Positions 48,401 through 56,808 of a stretch of DNA of 64,000 nt are shown piece after piece. The notes beneath the pieces are model-generated. The model saw only the letters and a list, made by a program, of their open reading frames with translations, was not told where the DNA came from and searched no databases. This DNA comes from Gammaproteobacteria bacterium. GTDB lineage: Bacteria; Pseudomonadota; Gammaproteobacteria; Steroidobacterales; Rariloculaceae. Where the stretch lies: NCBI GenBank assembly GCA_022820625.1, contig JAJEFE010000021.1, forward strand, positions 1-64,000, in the 5' to 3' direction. Positions within the stretch are counted from its first letter, which is position 1; the number at the start of each line of letters is the position of its first letter. The position numbers and the translations under genes are program-made.

Positions 48401-49378
48401 ATGAAGATTACAAGACTGCTAATTGCATCAAGCCTGCTGCTGACGGCGAATCACGCCTCGGCACACCACAACTGGTCGGCAATCTACGACGTGGAATCCG
48501 ACATAGAAATCGAAGGCGTGATCAGCTCGATTCAGTGGAGAAACCCGCACGTTCGGGTCAGCTTCACCGTCAACGAGGGCACGGCAGAGGAAATGGTCTA
48601 TACCACGGAGAGCAACTCGGTCTCCTCCCTGACTCGCATGAATGTGACCGAGGACGTACTCACCGTCGGCACGAGAGTGCGGGTGGCCGGTTACCGGTCA
48701 CGCAGCCGCGATGACGATATCTTCATGAATCACCTGCTGCTGCCGGACAACCGCGAAGTCATCTTCCTGCGCACGGCCGAGCCCCGCTGGCCGGACGCCA
48801 CCCGCATCGGCAACACCGACCGGTTGCATGGTCGGGTGGTTGAAGAGGATTTTGCCAAGCGGCCAACCTCGATCTTTGCGGTCTGGAACACGGTTTACGG
48901 TGCTCAAGGCAGCCATCAGGCTCTGCGATTCCCGGGGGGAGAGTACACGATCGATTACGGGACGGAGCGGGGTACGGGCGGCTGCGCCTCCAAGGATGTG
49001 TGGGCACAGATGGGGGCGCCGTACCCCATCCAGCTCATCGACAATGGCGACACGGTCATCATCCACGCAGAAGAATTCGACACCATACGCGAAGTTCACA
49101 TGGGCATCGATCACGACGACCCGGGCACCCACACGAACAATCTCGGTTATTCGACCGGCCGCATGGACGGCAACAGGCTCCTTGTGACCACCACATTCGA
49201 AGGCAGCGACTCGCCAATCCAGCTCTACGAAACCTTTCAGCTCAGCGCAGACCACAGCCGACTGCTCTACACGTCCACCCTGGTCGACCCGACTTCGAAC
49301 AACGCACCGACGGTAGCCAGCAAGTGGTGGGAATATCAGCCCGGCGCCTTCGTGCAGCCGTTCGACTGCAGTCCGTAG
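48401..49378 (+). CDS. Exported DUF6152-type protein, paralogue G
   Basis: A 325-residue protein. AAGGAG precedes ATG 48401 by 7 bases. The signal peptide ends NHASA; mature start H22-H23, NPH at H50 (IQWRNPHVRV). The aromatic motif is degenerate (LTRMNV). The C-terminal domain has GGCASKDVWAQMGAPYPIQL, GRMDGNRLLVTTTFEGSD in place of the WED motif, and ends QPFDCSP. Last gene of the plus-strand set; it relates to B and E. Confidence 0.8.
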   Translation: MKITRLLIASSLLLTANHASAHHNWSAIYDVESDIEIEGVISSIQWRNPHVRVSFTVNEGTAEEMVYTTESNSVSSLTRMNVTEDVLTVGTRVRVAGYRSRSRDDDIFMNHLLLPDNREVIFLRTAEPRWPDATRIGNTDRLHGRVVEEDFAKRPTSIFAVWNTVYGAQGSHQALRFPGGEYTIDYGTERGTGGCASKDVWAQMGAPYPIQLIDNGDTVIIHAEEFDTIREVHMGIDHDDPGTHTNNLGYSTGRMDGNRLLVTTTFEGSDSPIQLYETFQLSADHSRLLYTSTLVDPTSNNAPTVASKWWEYQPGAFVQPFDCSP

Positions 49379-49487
49379 CTCGAACTTGAGCTGACGCGAA
49401 TGGCAGCAGAGTTCACGCTGCCGCCCGGGTGCATCGCGACTCCGTGAAGCGGCTTGAGGGCTCCGCTAACGGAACGGAAGTGTGGGA

Positions 49488-49826
49488 CTACAGACTCAAG
49501 ACCAAGCGTATACCGTCTTCAACCTGTCGCAACACGGCGTCAGATGCACGACCAGCTCGTTCAGTGAGGAAACGCCTGTCCAACGTGACGATCTGCGACA
49601 CGTTGATGACTGACTGCCGCAGCAGGCCTGATCCGCGTCTGGGCAGGGAAACGTTTCCCGGTGCTGCAGACAACTTCAGGTTGGAGGTGATGGCAACGCC
49701 AAGAATGGTGCGAATCCGGCTGCGATTAAAGTCGTCAGACTGAACTATCAGAATCGGCCGGCGGAAACCGGGTTCGGAGCCCGCCGGTTCACGCAACTGG
49801 GCCCACCAAATCTCGCCGCGCTTCAC
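49488..49826 (-). CDS. mazF: MazF/PemK endoribonuclease toxin
   Basis: A 112-residue PemK/MazF toxin. It starts KRGEIWWAQLREPAGSEPGF, with RRPILIVQSDDFNRS, TILGVAITSN, LRQSVINVSQIVTLDRRFL and a C-terminal helix, the full family pattern. It cleaves mRNA at short sequences. The GTG start overlaps the antitoxin stop (GTGA), and both appear intact. Confidence 0.9.
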   Translation of the reverse strand: MKRGEIWWAQLREPAGSEPGFRRPILIVQSDDFNRSRIRTILGVAITSNLKLSAAPGNVSLPRRGSGLLRQSVINVSQIVTLDRRFLTERAGRASDAVLRQVEDGIRLVLSL

Positions 49827-50068
49827 TTCCAGTCTTCGATAGGCAGGGAGCGAACCTGAAGTGCCTGCAACTCTTCGTCGAGCGCCGAATCGGAGCCGTC
49901 CGCACCGTAGACCTCATTTAACCTTTCGGTGACACGTCGCCTGAAATGCCGGGAGACAAATTCCCTGACGGCCGTGGAATAGAGTTCGCTGCGCGACATA
50001 CCCAGTGAACGAGCCAGGCCCTCTGCTGCCTCGAAGATATCGTCTCGAATGGAGATTGCGGTTTTCAC
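49823..50068 (-). CDS. Ribbon-helix-helix antitoxin of MazF
   Basis: An 81-residue protein from GTG 50068. VKTAISIRDDIFEAAEGLAR followed by SLGMSRSELYSTAVREFVSR is a ribbon-helix-helix. The acidic tail (SDSALDEELQALQVRSLPIEDWK region) should bind MazF. A longer start (50104) would place the upstream palindrome inside the gene and is less likely. Confidence 0.85.
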   Translation of the reverse strand: MKTAISIRDDIFEAAEGLARSLGMSRSELYSTAVREFVSRHFRRRVTERLNEVYGADGSDSALDEELQALQVRSLPIEDWK

Positions 50069-50083
50069 AACCGGGAGTATGAC

Positions 50084-50098
50084 TGGGGTTATACCCCA
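50084..50098. promoter_or_regulatory. Palindromic operator of the MazF module
   Basis: TGGGGTTATACCCCA is a perfect inverted repeat (TGGGGT, TAT, ACCCCA) 16 bp upstream of the antitoxin start. Its position over the expected promoter fits autorepression by the antitoxin. Confidence 0.65.
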
Positions 50099-50136
50099 AA
50101 GCAACCCGTTGGATGGCTATACAAGACGTGCCTGGT

Positions 50137-53103
50137 CTATTGGGATGCGGATGCGCCGCTATACGTTACGCGCAGGTACCCGACTCGCCCGGGCAGGTCG
50201 TGCACTACGAGGCTCATGCCGTTGACTCCGCAGGGGAAGCATACGGGTGGGTCTTCGTTGAAGAGGTTGTTGAAGCCCAGTGAAATCGTCCACGCGTCGC
50301 CGGCCGCCGGTGGGATGTAGCTCAGGCGCAGGTCGGAGAACAGGGCCGAGTCCATTTGTGCGCCGCCGTCGAGGGTCATTTCGTCGGTCCAGCGCAGGCT
50401 GAATGCCGCGGCCCACCGGACCCTGATCCAGTCCAGTGTCGTCGCCCACCGCAGCTTGGGGAACGCGCGCTGGAACGTTTCGTCGGTGTGAATGCCGGTG
50501 CGGTCGGTGACGCTCTCGGTGCCGTCGACGTTTGCAGTGCGCTCGGTATACGACTGCAGGAACGTGGCGTTGAGCGTTGCGTCCAGCCGGCCGTAGCGCC
50601 GTTCCGGACCGCTGTACGCCAGGGCGACATCGAACCCGCTCGCCTCGATGCCACCAATGTTTTGCAGGCGATTGTCGACGACGTCCAGCACGCCGTTTTG
50701 CAGTCGCGGCGCGAGGTCGCAGAACAGCGGGTCCAGCGTATCGGCGCAGGCGGTGATGACATCGCCGGGGCTGCGTCCCTGAATGGCGTCGTCGATGCGC
50801 AGGTCGTAGTAGTCCACCGACGCCGTGAATCGCTCGATCCATTCAGCATCCGGCTGCGTGCTCCAGACGAATCCAGCCGTGAAGTACTCGGAGGTCTCCG
50901 GCGACAACGAGGCGTTTCCGGCGGAAACGGCGGACAGTTGCGGATTGGCCTGTACCAGCGATGTCGGCACGCCGAGGCTGGCGCAGTTGGCGGCGATGGC
51001 CTGCGGTTGCGGCGTATCGCGCCCGCCGTTGGCGGAGCCGTACTGCCCCAGGACGTCGGCGCACGGATCAAGAAACAGGAAATCCTCGCGCGCGGCGCCG
51101 CCGAACAGTTCGCCGATCCCCGGGGCGCGGAACCCGGTGGAGAACGACCCGCGCAGAGTCACCGATTCCACGGGCGTGAACAGCGTATTGACCTTGTAGG
51201 TGGCTTCGGATCCGAAGGTGCTGTAGTCGGAGTTGCGGGCCGCCAGATTCAGCTCCCAGTAGCGCGCCCCGGCGGCCAGCAGCGGCAGGCTGAGTTCGCC
51301 GTAGTATTCGGTGACGCTGAATCCGCCCCGGGTGGCTCCCGAGGGGATGCCCGCCGTCTCGCCGCGTTCGGCGATGGGGTCGGGGCGGAATGAACCATCG
51401 TGGTCCCGATACTCGATCCCCGCCGCGATGCCCGCCTCGCCCGCGGGCATCGAAAACAGGTCGCCGGTGACGTTGAAGGCGGTGTTGCCCAGGGTCTGGT
51501 CGCTGAAATCCCGCTGGGTGTAGATGATGAAATCGAGCATTTCCCGGGTAAATGAACCCGTCCCGTCCGGTCCCTGCCCGCCGAAGAAATTGAACGGCAC
51601 GCAGCCTGGAGTGGCCTCGCAGACCGCCGGATCGCCCAGCGCCACCTGCAGCCTGGCGGCGTTGTGGGAGTTGTATTTCTCCTGGAACCCCTGGTTCTTG
51701 CCGTAACTGCCGTACGCCTCCCAGAAGAGGTCGCGACCGCCCAGGGACCAGGCGCCCTCGACGCCCAACGTGCCGAAATAGGTATCCACATCCTGGTAGA
51801 ACAGACGAGGACCCGATTCCAGCGGACGGCGGCCAAAGAAAGCCAATGTCCCGGCCGCCGGCGACAGGTCGACGCCAAAGGGGTTGTAGGGATTGTCCGC
51901 GGAGATGAAGAACCGGTCGGTGATCCGACTACCGCAGCCCGGCCCCAGGCAGAGCGGTTCGGGCGCTGCCTTGGTCGCCGACGTGCGGTTGGTATACGAC
52001 ACCGTGGCGAACAGTTCCGTGTGCGCCCCGATCCCGTGCCGCGCACTGGCGAACAGGTTGACCCGTTCGTTGGGCGTACGCAGATAGTTGAAGCCGGGGC
52101 CGTTGTAGTTGAAGCGGTCGGCAGCCGTAAACGCGTGGAAGTCGCCCGAATACGGATCGGCGGGATCGAATTCGGGGATATTCGCCCCACCGTCGTTGAG
52201 GACACCGTCGTTCAGGGTCACGCTGGCGCCGCCGGCGTAGTTGGGCCCGAATACGAACCGCCCCTGGGGCGTGAACGACGAGCACAGCGTGCCGGGCACG
52301 TCGCAACTGGTGGCGTCGGGATTGGGGAAGGCGGATCGTGCGCGGGCGGCCGTCTCGATGCCGCCTTCGTCGCGGTAACTGGCGCTCAGAACCAGGTGGG
52401 TGGTCCCGTTGCCCGCTCCCCACTTCAGTCCGGCCTCGGTGGACTCACCGTCACCCTCCCCGAGATACCCGCCGGTCTGAAGGTCGAACCGCAAGCCGCT
52501 GAAAGCCCCGTCCGTGATGATGTTGACCACCCCGCCGATGGCGTCGGAGCCGTAGATGGCCGAGGCGCCGTCCTGCAGGATCTCGACCCGCTCAATGACA
52601 TTGTCGGGGATCGTGTTCAGGTCCACGTGGCTGGGCACGCCCGAGGCCGACGCACCGGCCACCCAGCGTCGGCCGTCCACAAGCACCAGCGTGCGCTTGG
52701 CCTCCACGTTGCGCAGCGACACCTGCACCGAACCCGCGCCGATGCCGGCGCCGTCCTGGGGAAAGCCGGAATTGCCCGGCACGTTGAACTGCGAGTTGGG
52801 TGCGGACCCTGTAATGGGCAGGTTCTGAAGCGCGTCGCCCAGGTTGGTCAGCCCGGTGCGCTCGAGTTCGTCCCGGCCGAGCGCCGTAATCGGCGCCCGT
52901 TCGGTCAGAGGGTTGCGGCGCAGGCGCGAACCGGTGACGACGACTTCCTCGATGGCGACCGAGGACTGCGCCCGCACGTCGTCCAGCGGAAACACGGCGA
53001 GGATTCCGGCAACGGGCAGTGCAAGGCTTCGGCGCGCAAGAGTCTGGCTGGAGCAAGCCCCTCGCACCCGGTGTCCCAAGCCAAATGAAATGAGTCGTCT
53101 CAA
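50137..53103 (-). CDS. Large TonB-dependent receptor
   Basis: A 988-residue receptor. A signal region ending DDVRAQ leads to a plug starting IEEVVVTGSRLRRNPLTERA, with LVLVDGRRWV, VERVEILQDGASAIYGSDAI and GGVVNIIT. This is the pattern of the large receptors common in Xanthomonas-like and marine proteobacteria. The barrel carries paired Cys loops (CDVPGTLC, CLGPGCG, CEATPGC, CFPC). The TTG at 53103 is preferred because GGAAG lies 7 bases upstream; the frame continues to an ATG at 53184 without features of a signal peptide. Ligand unknown. Confidence 0.85.
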   Translation of the reverse strand: MRRLISFGLGHRVRGACSSQTLARRSLALPVAGILAVFPLDDVRAQSSVAIEEVVVTGSRLRRNPLTERAPITALGRDELERTGLTNLGDALQNLPITGSAPNSQFNVPGNSGFPQDGAGIGAGSVQVSLRNVEAKRTLVLVDGRRWVAGASASGVPSHVDLNTIPDNVIERVEILQDGASAIYGSDAIGGVVNIITDGAFSGLRFDLQTGGYLGEGDGESTEAGLKWGAGNGTTHLVLSASYRDEGGIETAARARSAFPNPDATSCDVPGTLCSSFTPQGRFVFGPNYAGGASVTLNDGVLNDGGANIPEFDPADPYSGDFHAFTAADRFNYNGPGFNYLRTPNERVNLFASARHGIGAHTELFATVSYTNRTSATKAAPEPLCLGPGCGSRITDRFFISADNPYNPFGVDLSPAAGTLAFFGRRPLESGPRLFYQDVDTYFGTLGVEGAWSLGGRDLFWEAYGSYGKNQGFQEKYNSHNAARLQVALGDPAVCEATPGCVPFNFFGGQGPDGTGSFTREMLDFIIYTQRDFSDQTLGNTAFNVTGDLFSMPAGEAGIAAGIEYRDHDGSFRPDPIAERGETAGIPSGATRGGFSVTEYYGELSLPLLAAGARYWELNLAARNSDYSTFGSEATYKVNTLFTPVESVTLRGSFSTGFRAPGIGELFGGAAREDFLFLDPCADVLGQYGSANGGRDTPQPQAIAANCASLGVPTSLVQANPQLSAVSAGNASLSPETSEYFTAGFVWSTQPDAEWIERFTASVDYYDLRIDDAIQGRSPGDVITACADTLDPLFCDLAPRLQNGVLDVVDNRLQNIGGIEASGFDVALAYSGPERRYGRLDATLNATFLQSYTERTANVDGTESVTDRTGIHTDETFQRAFPKLRWATTLDWIRVRWAAAFSLRWTDEMTLDGGAQMDSALFSDLRLSYIPPAAGDAWTISLGFNNLFNEDPPVCFPCGVNGMSLVVHDLPGRVGYLRVTYSGASASQ

Positions 53104-53244
53104 GGGAATACTTCCATCTGCGCAAACAGCTTCGGTGCGTAATCCATTGCGTACGCGCCAAACCGCGTTCGAATACGAAACCACGCAGGCAAAGCGCGAT
53201 ACAGATCCATCGCGCTACAACCGAGTTCCCCGGTAGCTGTGGCG

Positions 53245-54525
53245 CTACAACGAATATCCGACCATGAACCAGACCTTGGTCGTATCCGTGTCATAGCCGT
53301 CTGCGTCGTACCTGGCGAACTTCAGCTCCAGGCCCACCCGGTTCGGCAGCGTGTAGGTGACGTCGAAACCGAGTTCCGAACCGTAGCTCCGTCCGCCCTC
53401 GTGGGCGCTGAAGTCGTGGTAGACCCCGATGAGCCTGGCGCCGCCGAGATTGCCGGCGATGCTGAACCAGGCGTCCCGGACGCCGTCCGGCGGCGCGATG
53501 AGGAACTTGTCGGTCCATCCCTGGCGGGCGTGCATGGTTGCCAGGGGCGTCCGCACCGACCTGCGGCCGTCGTCGCTGCCGAGCACTTCGTAGCCGAACG
53601 TCAGGACCGTCTCCCCGCCCAACGGGAAATCGCTCCGGAACGTGTATAACGGCGCGTCGTAGGTCAAGGGATTTTCGGCCCACTCGGATTGCCGGGAAAG
53701 GGTGACGTCCACGGTCGCCAGGTCGAATTCGCCGCGGTACGAAATGCCGTAGGTGGCGTTGGAATTGTCCGGGCCGTTGTCGTTGCTCAAGTCGAACAGG
53801 TACGCGAATGCAACGATTTCCTGGTCCGGCGCCGTCTGCAGGGATCCGCGCAGGAGGTGGGTATCGCCGTACCAGTCCCCGGGTTGCAGTCCGTCGCCCG
53901 GACCGAAAATCCGGTTGGTATTGTTCACGTAGCTGTAATCCAGCATCGCATCGCCGCGGGACAACTGAACCCGCAGGGCATCGTAGGTCTGCTCGTTCTG
54001 CCGGAACGCCACGCCGCCCACGAAGCGCTGTGTGCCCAGGTTGATGCGCTGCCGGCCGGCCGTGACGGTCATCCCTTCACCGGTGTACTTGAGGAAGGCC
54101 TGGTTGAGATCGCCGCCCTCGGGGTCGGCGATGATGGGAAATTGCGACTTGCCGTTGGTGGTGGAATTGAAGTCTTCGATGCCGGCCACGAAGATGTAGT
54201 CGCCTTCCAGGCCGAAAGTCCACGGATTGTCCTGATCCGAATTCCAGGTCCAGCGCCCCAGCGCCGTGGACGCCAGCGCCTGCTCGTCGAAGCTGGCCTG
54301 GTCCACGTGCTCCAGCCGGTAGCGTACGCGGAGCGAAGTCGTCCCGTTGGCGACCATTTCCCGCAGCCCCGACGCCGCCGACTGAGCCTGGGCAAGGGGT
54401 GCGGACAAGGTCAGGGCGAAGCCCCCGGACACGGCCAGGACAACGAACGCGGACAAGGTCCGAACAACGGCCGCAAATGCGGTCCGGGCCCGGACGTCAG
54501 CGGTACCGCAACTTCGCCTGCTCAT
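53245..54525 (-). CDS. Alginate-export/porin-like outer-membrane barrel
   Basis: A 426-residue protein. The signal peptide ends APLAQAQS after a long n-region. The mature part alternates beta strands typical of a 16-18-strand porin: SLRVRYRLEHVDQASFDEQA, GLEGDYIFVAGIEDFNS, GRQRINLGTQRFVGGVAFRQ. It ends in a hydrophobic strand KVWFMVGYSL. The GRQRINL pattern is common in alginate-export-like porins. Substrate unknown. It sits between the large receptor and the signalling operon. Confidence 0.75.
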   Translation of the reverse strand: MSRRSCGTADVRARTAFAAVVRTLSAFVVLAVSGGFALTLSAPLAQAQSAASGLREMVANGTTSLRVRYRLEHVDQASFDEQALASTALGRWTWNSDQDNPWTFGLEGDYIFVAGIEDFNSTTNGKSQFPIIADPEGGDLNQAFLKYTGEGMTVTAGRQRINLGTQRFVGGVAFRQNEQTYDALRVQLSRGDAMLDYSYVNNTNRIFGPGDGLQPGDWYGDTHLLRGSLQTAPDQEIVAFAYLFDLSNDNGPDNSNATYGISYRGEFDLATVDVTLSRQSEWAENPLTYDAPLYTFRSDFPLGGETVLTFGYEVLGSDDGRRSVRTPLATMHARQGWTDKFLIAPPDGVRDAWFSIAGNLGGARLIGVYHDFSAHEGGRSYGSELGFDVTYTLPNRVGLELKFARYDADGYDTDTTKVWFMVGYSL

Positions 54526-54657
54526 CCTGTTCGCCCGATCATCATGGTCGCCTGTTCATTGGATAACACTTCCCGTGGCCGCGTTTCCAACGCGCGCCAT
54601 TATGCAACAAACCGGTCAAGTGCCCACCCCAGCCGGTTTCTGCGGCGGTTCCACCGG

Positions 54658-56808
54658 TCAGGCGTCCTCCTCCGCCTGCTTGAGCGGCGGTTCCAGCGGA
54701 AGCTCGATGATCATCTCCGTGAACTCGCCGGGCTCGGTTTCCACCTGGATGGTGCCGCCGTGCTCGCGCACGATGTCGCTGGACATGGCAAGACCCAGGC
54801 CGGTGCCCTCGCCGGTGGGTTTGGTGGTGAAAAAGGGGTTGAATATCTTTTCCACGACATGGGGCGGCATCCCGCTGCCGTTGTCCCTGATGCGGATCTC
54901 GATTTTCTCCTCGCCGCGCCGGGTCTTGAGCGAGATGGTGGGCTCGTATCCGTCGACTTCCCCGGCCTTGCGCTTCTCGTCGGTGGCGTAACACGCGTTG
55001 CCGACCATATTGAGAAAGACGCGGCCGAGATCCTGGGGAATCACGTCCACATCCCCCATTTCCGGATCGAGATCCCGCAGGATGTCGAGCTGGAATTCGG
55101 AGTCGCTGGCCCGGGCGCTGTGGTAGGCGAGCCGCGCGTATTCGTCCAACAGGCCGTTGATGTCGGCGGGTTGCAGATCGCCCGAGCCCCGGCCCATCTG
55201 CAACATGTCGTGGACGATGCGGTTGGCGCGCTCGCCGTGGGAGCGAATGCGCTGCAGGTTGCCGGTGAGGTCGCCGGTGATTTCGTCGAGGTAGGAACGA
55301 TCGTCCTCCGGAATCTGCTCGGTGACATCCTCGAGCGCTTCCTTGAGTTCGTCGATCAGTTCCTCCGATACCTCGGAGAAGTTCTTCACGAAGTTCAGCG
55401 GGTTCTTGATCTCGTGAGCAACCCCGGCGGTGAGTTCGCCCAGTGCGGCGAGTTTTTCCCGCATGACGATCTGATCCTGCGCCTGCCGCAAGTCCTCCAG
55501 CACGGATTCCAGTTGCTCGTTCTTGCCCTTGAGTTCGTCCGCCAGCTTCTCCACCAGGTTCAGGCGTTGCACTTCCAGCGCGTGGCGGCGGAACACCTCG
55601 AGCGCCGCCGCCATGTCGGCCACTTCGTCGTTGCCGCCGATGTCCACGGTGGTTTCCAGGTCGCCGCCCGCCATGCGCCGCATCCAGCGGGACAATTGCT
55701 CCAGCCGGAACAGCAGCACGCGGCCGACGAACAGCCAGGCGATGAGCAGCGCGCTGCCCACGCTGACGGCGCTGATGGCCAACAGCAGATTGCGTCCGGT
55801 GAGGATCGCATTCTCCGAAGCCATGGTGGCGTCCTCGGTGTTTGCCTGCGCCGTGTTCACCAGGCCGTCGACTTCGGCGACCAGGTCGATGGCGATGGCC
55901 TGGTTGCCCTCGAGCAGTTCGAGCTGGCGTTCGCCCAGTTGCAGTTCCTGAACCAGCAGGTTGAAGCCGCTCGCCTCGCCCAGCCCCAACTCGATGAGCC
56001 GGGCGAAGACGGGCGCCAGCTCGTCGTGCAGCGGGGTTGCTTGAAGGTCCGACAGGTTGCGCTCGATGCGGCTGGCCACGGCCTCGAAGCGCTCCCGCAG
56101 GGGTTCTACAAGCGACGCCTCGGTGAGCGTGAACGCGCTCGCCAGCAGTTGCGTGGACAACGTCGCATCGGCCTGAAGTTCGGCCAGGTACCGATAGCGT
56201 CCGAACTCGTTCTCCGAGAAATGCTCCGACCGGGGTTCCGGCGGACTGCCCAGATCCCGGTAGCCGGTCATGGTGTAGAAGAGCTGGTCGTCGATGGCCG
56301 GAACCATGATGACGTCGAGCCGCACCCGCAACTCTTCCAGTTCCAGCCGCAGGGCCTCCCTGCGCGCCGTCAATTCAAACGATGCGGCCACCTCCTCGCG
56401 CAGCAGGTCGATATTCGAGATCAGCGTGTCGGAATGCTCCCGGATACGATTGAACGGCGCTTGACCCGCCTCCATGACCTCGAGTACGGCCAGTTGCTCT
56501 TCGAACGCCACGTGAGACCCGCTGATGTCGACCATGACCTCGCGGAAATCGTCCGGCGTTGCCGCGGACGCCAGGCGGGGCGCGGCCGCGACCAGCGCAC
56601 TGCTGTACTGCGCCACGCCGAATGCCGCCGCAAGCTCCGGCACGCTGCCTTCGTTGACGGCCTGCTGAACCTCGCCCACCCGGTTGAGCAGGAACCAGCC
56701 CACCAGGCTGGCCGAGACCGTCAGGACCACGGCGCCGCCGATGGTGAGATAGAGCTGGGTGGAGATCCGCGAGCGAATCCTGTTGATGGCCTGCAACCAG
56801 TTCTTCAT
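54658..56808 (-). CDS. Sensor histidine kinase
   Basis: A 716-residue membrane kinase. A first helix at about 20-42, a helical periplasmic domain of about 310 residues, and a second helix at about 355-378 lead to a HAMP domain and a coiled coil (KGKNEQLESVLEDLRQAQDQ). The H-box is GVAHEIKNPLNFVKN. The ATPase boxes are N (VGNACYA), G1 (DNGSGMPP), F (FNPFFTTKPTGEGTGLGLA). ATG 56808 overlaps the binding-protein stop (ATGA), so the kinase is translationally coupled to a periplasmic binding lipoprotein. Confidence 0.9.
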   Translation of the reverse strand: MKNWLQAINRIRSRISTQLYLTIGGAVVLTVSASLVGWFLLNRVGEVQQAVNEGSVPELAAAFGVAQYSSALVAAAPRLASAATPDDFREVMVDISGSHVAFEEQLAVLEVMEAGQAPFNRIREHSDTLISNIDLLREEVAASFELTARREALRLELEELRVRLDVIMVPAIDDQLFYTMTGYRDLGSPPEPRSEHFSENEFGRYRYLAELQADATLSTQLLASAFTLTEASLVEPLRERFEAVASRIERNLSDLQATPLHDELAPVFARLIELGLGEASGFNLLVQELQLGERQLELLEGNQAIAIDLVAEVDGLVNTAQANTEDATMASENAILTGRNLLLAISAVSVGSALLIAWLFVGRVLLFRLEQLSRWMRRMAGGDLETTVDIGGNDEVADMAAALEVFRRHALEVQRLNLVEKLADELKGKNEQLESVLEDLRQAQDQIVMREKLAALGELTAGVAHEIKNPLNFVKNFSEVSEELIDELKEALEDVTEQIPEDDRSYLDEITGDLTGNLQRIRSHGERANRIVHDMLQMGRGSGDLQPADINGLLDEYARLAYHSARASDSEFQLDILRDLDPEMGDVDVIPQDLGRVFLNMVGNACYATDEKRKAGEVDGYEPTISLKTRRGEEKIEIRIRDNGSGMPPHVVEKIFNPFFTTKPTGEGTGLGLAMSSDIVREHGGTIQVETEPGEFTEMIIELPLEPPLKQAEEDA

